64,000 nt of DNA from Actinomyces weissii. Its GTDB lineage: Bacteria > Actinomycetota > Actinomycetes > Actinomycetales > Actinomycetaceae. Shown piece after piece: positions 61,901-64,000 of the stretch; positions within the stretch are counted from its first letter, which is position 1, and every line of letters begins with the position of its first letter. The stretch is taken from assembly GCF_016598775.1 (NCBI RefSeq), contig NZ_CP066802.1, positions 1,860,001 to 1,924,000 on the forward strand, given 5' to 3'. The position numbers and the translations under genes are program-made. Below the pieces are notes generated by a model. The model did not search any database and had not been told where the DNA came from. It saw nothing but the letters and a program-made list of their open reading frames with translations.

Positions 61901-62773
61901 CTAACCCCCGAGCAGGCGCCCTTCGAGATCTACGACTCCCTGCTCAGCGAGTACGCGGCCCTGGCCTTCGAGTACGGCTACTCGGTGGAGCGGCCGGAGG
62001 CGCTGACCTGCTGGGAGGCGCAGTTCGGGGACTTCGCCAACGGCGCGCAGTCCGTGATCGACGAGTACATCACCAGCGCCGGGCAGAAGTGGGGGCAGCG
62101 TTCGGGCCTGGTGATGCTGCTGCCGCACGGCCAGGAGGGGCAGGGCCCGGACCACTCCTCGGCCCGGATCGAGCGCTACCTGCAGATGTGCGCGCAGAAC
62201 AACATGCGGGTGGCCATGCCCTCCACGCCCGCCAACCACTTCCACCTGCTGCGGGAGCAGGCCTACTCGCGCCCGCGCCGCCCCCTGGTGGTCTTCACCC
62301 CCAAGCAGCTGCTGCGCCTGAAGGCGGCCAGCAGCCCGGTGGAGGACTTCATGGCGGGCTCCTTCCTGCCGGTCCTGGGCGAGGTGGACCAGGAGCTGTC
62401 CACCGGGCGGGGCGTTGACCGGGTGCTGCTGTGCTCGGGGCGGGCCTACTACGCCCTGGTTGCGGAGCGCCAGCGCCTGGGGGAGCGGGCCACCGCGATC
62501 ATCCGCCTGGAGCAGCTCTACCCGCTGGACGAGCAGGCCCTGGCCGCCGCCCTGGCCCCCTACAGCATGGCCGAGCTGGTGTGGGTGCAGGACGAGCCCG
62601 CCAACCAGGGCATCTGGCCGTGGCTGGCGCTGCACCTGCCGGAGGAGCTGACCGGGCGGCGGCGGCTGCGTCTGGTCTCCCCGCCGGAGGCGGCCTCCCC
62701 CGCCCTGGGGACTGCGGGCGCCTACAAGCGCCAGCAGGCCGAGCTGATGCGGGCGGCCTTCGCACGCGGCTGA
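58985..62773 (+). CDS. kgd: Multifunctional 2-oxoglutarate decarboxylase/dehydrogenase E1–E2 (Kgd)
   Basis: 1262 aa. It decarboxylates 2-oxoglutarate in the TCA cycle. The N-terminus FGANEWMVEEMREAWQADPGAVPTAWREFF matches Kgd/SucA. An Ala/Pro linker leads to an E2-like acyltransferase domain (~120-365; GRPSLHQPAHVAFGLAVDVP, TYDHRVIQGAASGELL). The ThDP-dependent E1 part follows (VIGMAHRGRLNVLTNI, GTGDVKYHLG, NNQIGFTT, CYRRRGHNEGDDPSMTQP). GTG 58985 is chosen because AAGGAG is 5-6 nt upstream; longer frames cross repeat locus 8. This fusion is characteristic of actinobacteria. Confidence 0.95.
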   Translation: MTSQRTSATDFGANEWMVEEMREAWQADPGAVPTAWREFFEHDSRTPAAPAPAATPGPELAPPPAGSPSEPRTPDAAPRPAVVVQDMTRSDLPPAPPSNVAPPTSPYAQRQASRTTPAADSAQDTDSRLKGAAARTAKNMEESLTIPTATSARAVPAKVLIENRSIINAHLAHTRGGKVSFTHLIGWALVESLTEMPAMNYSYSLDETGRPSLHQPAHVAFGLAVDVPTAKGERHLMVPSIKGADLLDLAGFVDAYEDVVARARAGALTVEDFRGTTVTLTNPGMIGTLHSVPRLMPGQGLIVGVGSMAYPAAFAGASEETLARTGVGKTITLTSTYDHRVIQGAASGELLRLIERKLLGLDGFWERSFESLRIPLEPVRWARDTTYDAELETGKPARVAELIHAYRQRGHLAADTDPLTYRLRRHPDLDLSNYGLSLWDLDRVFPTGGIGGTERATLRQILDRLRDSYCRTVGVEYMHIQDPAQRRWWQERLEGEWTPVSSEKRRRILTKLEQAEAFETFLQTKYLGQKRFSLEGGESLIVLLDRLLDAAAHDGLDEVVIGMAHRGRLNVLTNIAGKSYGQVFDEFDGNAVTVGHGTGDVKYHLGTEGVFTGTDGVSTRVSLAANPSHLETVDGVVEGIVRAKQDRIGLGEKGYTVMPVLVHGDAAFAGQGVVYETLNMSQLPAYRTGGTVHVVVNNQIGFTTGAASARSTTYATDLAKGLQVPIFHVNADDPDTVARVAERAYEYRAAFHKDVIIDLICYRRRGHNEGDDPSMTQPVMYRLIDSLPSTREVYTRALVGRGEITTEDAKQIERSFHDELERILVETRASHANEAAPAPSQVIDATDPTQVGRQITTLDVPSSQQAGEGMMLGWTSAVSRDVVERIGDSQTAYPEGFTVHPKLAAMLARRQAATREGEIDWGLGELIAFGSLLMEGVPVRVAGEDARRATFAQRHAVLHDHVTGAEWTPLSFLTPEQAPFEIYDSLLSEYAALAFEYGYSVERPEALTCWEAQFGDFANGAQSVIDEYITSAGQKWGQRSGLVMLLPHGQEGQGPDHSSARIERYLQMCAQNNMRVAMPSTPANHFHLLREQAYSRPRRPLVVFTPKQLLRLKAASSPVEDFMAGSFLPVLGEVDQELSTGRGVDRVLLCSGRAYYALVAERQRLGERATAIIRLEQLYPLDEQALAAALAPYSMAELVWVQDEPANQGIWPWLALHLPEELTGRRRLRLVSPPEAASPALGTAGAYKRQQAELMRAAFARG

Positions 62774-62846
62774 CCGGCGACGGCGTAGGCGCTGCGGGCG
62801 TCCGCTGTAGCTGACCGGCGACGGCGACGGCGCAGCTGGTGCTCGC

Positions 62847-62955
62847 GGCTGACCCGCAGGCGCGGCCAGCGTCTGTTGCAGCTGACCAGCAGGCGCGGCC
62901 AGCGTCTGTTGCAGCTGACCAGCAGGCGCGGCCAGCGTCTGTTGCAGCTGACCAG
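62847..62955. repeat. 33-bp tandem repeats downstream of kgd
   Basis: Two perfect copies at 62878-62910 and 62911-62943 begin GCAGCTGACCAGCAGGCGCG, with a degenerate copy before (from 62847) and the first bases of a fourth after. They follow the kgd stop by ~75 bp. Function unknown. Confidence 0.92.
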
Positions 62956-63080
62956 AGACGCCGTCGGGAGGGCTGGAATCTGCCACCTGCAGCGACTTCT
63001 GCCAATCAAGTTACCTGACATGCGCCTAACAACTGGACGCAGTGGCGCGCGCGGGTGGTCCTGCGGTTGATAATGGGCCC

Positions 63081-63680
63081 ATGCGGCCTGTGAACCTGCT
63101 CTTCGTCGGCGACGAGCTCATCTCTGCCTACGGTGACGCGCGCGCCCTGGGGTGGGTGGGTCGGGTGATGGCCCACACCCGCCTGGACCCGCTCTACCCG
63201 CCGATCATGTGGACCACCCTGCCGGCCTTCGGTGAGACGACGGCGCAGCTGGCAGAGCGCTGGCCCACGGAGGTGGGTCGCCGCCTGGTCCCGGGAGCGC
63301 AGAACCGGATGGTGGTGGGGATCGGCCTGGCGGACCTGGAGTCCGGCACCTCGGTCTCCCGCTCGCGCCTGAACCTGGCCAATATGCTGGACGGCGCCCG
63401 CCTGGAGCACCTGGAGTGCTTTGTGGTGGGACCGCCGCCGCTACCCCACTACGACCCGCTGGCCGTGGAGCGGCTCTCGGACGCGATGGCGGAGGTGTGC
63501 CTGCGCCGGGCGGTGCCGTACGTGGACACCTTCCACCCGCTGCTCGGCCATGAGCAGTGGAGCACTGACGTGGCCGCCACCGGTGGGGCCCGCCCCGGGC
63601 AGGCGGGTTACGGGCTGCTGACCTGGCTGGTGCTGCACCGGGGCTGGTACGAGTGGCTGGGGGTGCCGGAGCAGGTCTGA
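63081..63680 (+). CDS. SGNH/GDSL-hydrolase-fold protein, probably inactive
   Basis: 199 aa from ATG 63081. LLFVGDELISAYGDARALGWVGRVMA is block I of SGNH hydrolases, but the nucleophile position of GDS is Glu (GDE). Near the C-terminus GGARPGQAGYGLLTWLVL corresponds to the DxxHPxxxGY block, with the Asp and His replaced. The catalytic triad is therefore missing, and it may be a pseudoenzyme or have changed function. A GATAAT at 63068-63073 lies 7 nt upstream of the ATG with no ribosome-binding site, so the message may be leaderless. Confidence 0.7.
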   Translation: MRPVNLLFVGDELISAYGDARALGWVGRVMAHTRLDPLYPPIMWTTLPAFGETTAQLAERWPTEVGRRLVPGAQNRMVVGIGLADLESGTSVSRSRLNLANMLDGARLEHLECFVVGPPPLPHYDPLAVERLSDAMAEVCLRRAVPYVDTFHPLLGHEQWSTDVAATGGARPGQAGYGLLTWLVLHRGWYEWLGVPEQV

Positions 63681-64000
63681 TCCGCCCAGGAACAGGGCTC
63701 CGCACCAGCATCCGCCTTAGAGGCAGGCCCAGGAAGGGGCGGAGGTATGTCTGCTCCCCAGGGGCAGGCACCAGGCGCAGGAGCGGCCCACGCCCGGCAG
63801 GGGCTATCCGAGTTGCCGTCGCGCTCGTTCACGGCGACGCGGGAGCGGTCTAAGCCTGACGGGGGCTCCCCTGCCCTCGGGTTCCGCCCGCCCTGGCGAG
63901 GCCCCGGTCACGAGCTGCAGCAGCCCTGCGGCAGACCGGAGGGACAAAAGAACGGCCGACCACCGTGAGGATGGTCGACCGTTAAGAGTCCAGGCGGGGG
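63681..64000. other. Right-edge intergenic region
   Basis: 320 bp with no gene I can support. It ends in a hairpin at 63951-63983. Confidence 0.5.
63951..63983. terminator. Probable terminator at the right edge
   Basis: AACGGCCGACCA and TGGTCGACCGTT pair with one mismatch (C opposite A) around a 9-nt loop; the plus-strand side ends GTTAAG. Its partner gene may lie beyond the window. Confidence 0.6.

Overview
The window is high-GC (roughly 70%) DNA from an actinobacterium. The gene order argS–lysA–hom–thrB–rho–rpmE–prfA–prmC, a tRNA-Arg(CCG) beside argS, the fused 2-oxoglutarate decarboxylase Kgd, an IS110 relic and LLM_duo (CE1758/CE1759-like) flavin genes all fit the Actinomycetales. An oral or animal Actinomyces-like member of the Actinomycetaceae is the best guess, from recognition only and not from a database search.

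Layout. 1-1.3 kb: a terminator and a hexapeptide acetyltransferase. 2-8.8 kb: an alpha-glucoside uptake operon (GH13 hydrolase, two permeases, a Tat-exported binding lipoprotein) divergent from a ROK regulator whose middle is split by a Gly/Ser/Thr repeat. 9-13.2 kb: a nitroreductase and PcrA/UvrD. 13.5-17.1 kb: two paralogous DUF5692-like membrane proteins around a secreted or anchored SRPBCC-like protein. 17.2-18.7 kb: an IS110 transposase relic followed by an extended -10 promoter, a hairpin RNA and an Abi_2/AbiF HEPN gene, a likely RNA-regulated abortive-infection (phage defence) unit. 18.8-20.9 kb: AlkD, then a membrane protein coupled to a winged-helix regulator. 21-32.8 kb: a five-gene MoxR/VWA/DUF5682/SWIM/DUF4132 cluster in two divergent operons, of unknown function. 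33-51.5 kb: the conserved housekeeping block (prmC, prfA, rpmE, rho, thrB, hom, lysA, argS), interrupted by an ArsP-like permease pair, an LLM_duo flavin oxidoreductase pair with an operator-spanned promoter, and an Aer-type PAS protein. thrC is absent from its usual place. 51.7-57.4 kb: tRNA-Arg, a GDPD-family phosphodiesterase, an M23 peptidase and two CNNM/CBS transporters. 59-63.7 kb: kgd and a degenerate SGNH protein.

Two families of dispersed palindromic or tandem repeats run through the intergenic DNA. Family A is built of 22-nt units with the core CATATGTCCCGGTCTCG, usually preceded by TAAGG-N4-CCTTA (eight loci). Family B is a 27-bp-arm, 9-nt-loop palindrome (four loci, mostly at 3' ends). 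Two gene-free islands of about 0.9-1.0 kb (48.76-49.83 kb and 57.88-58.87 kb) are each bounded by outward-facing family A arrays, and they share a ~180-nt conserved element that includes a compensatory base-pair change. This is the least explained structure in the window. All coordinates and motifs were read by eye; family names rest on recognition of motifs.
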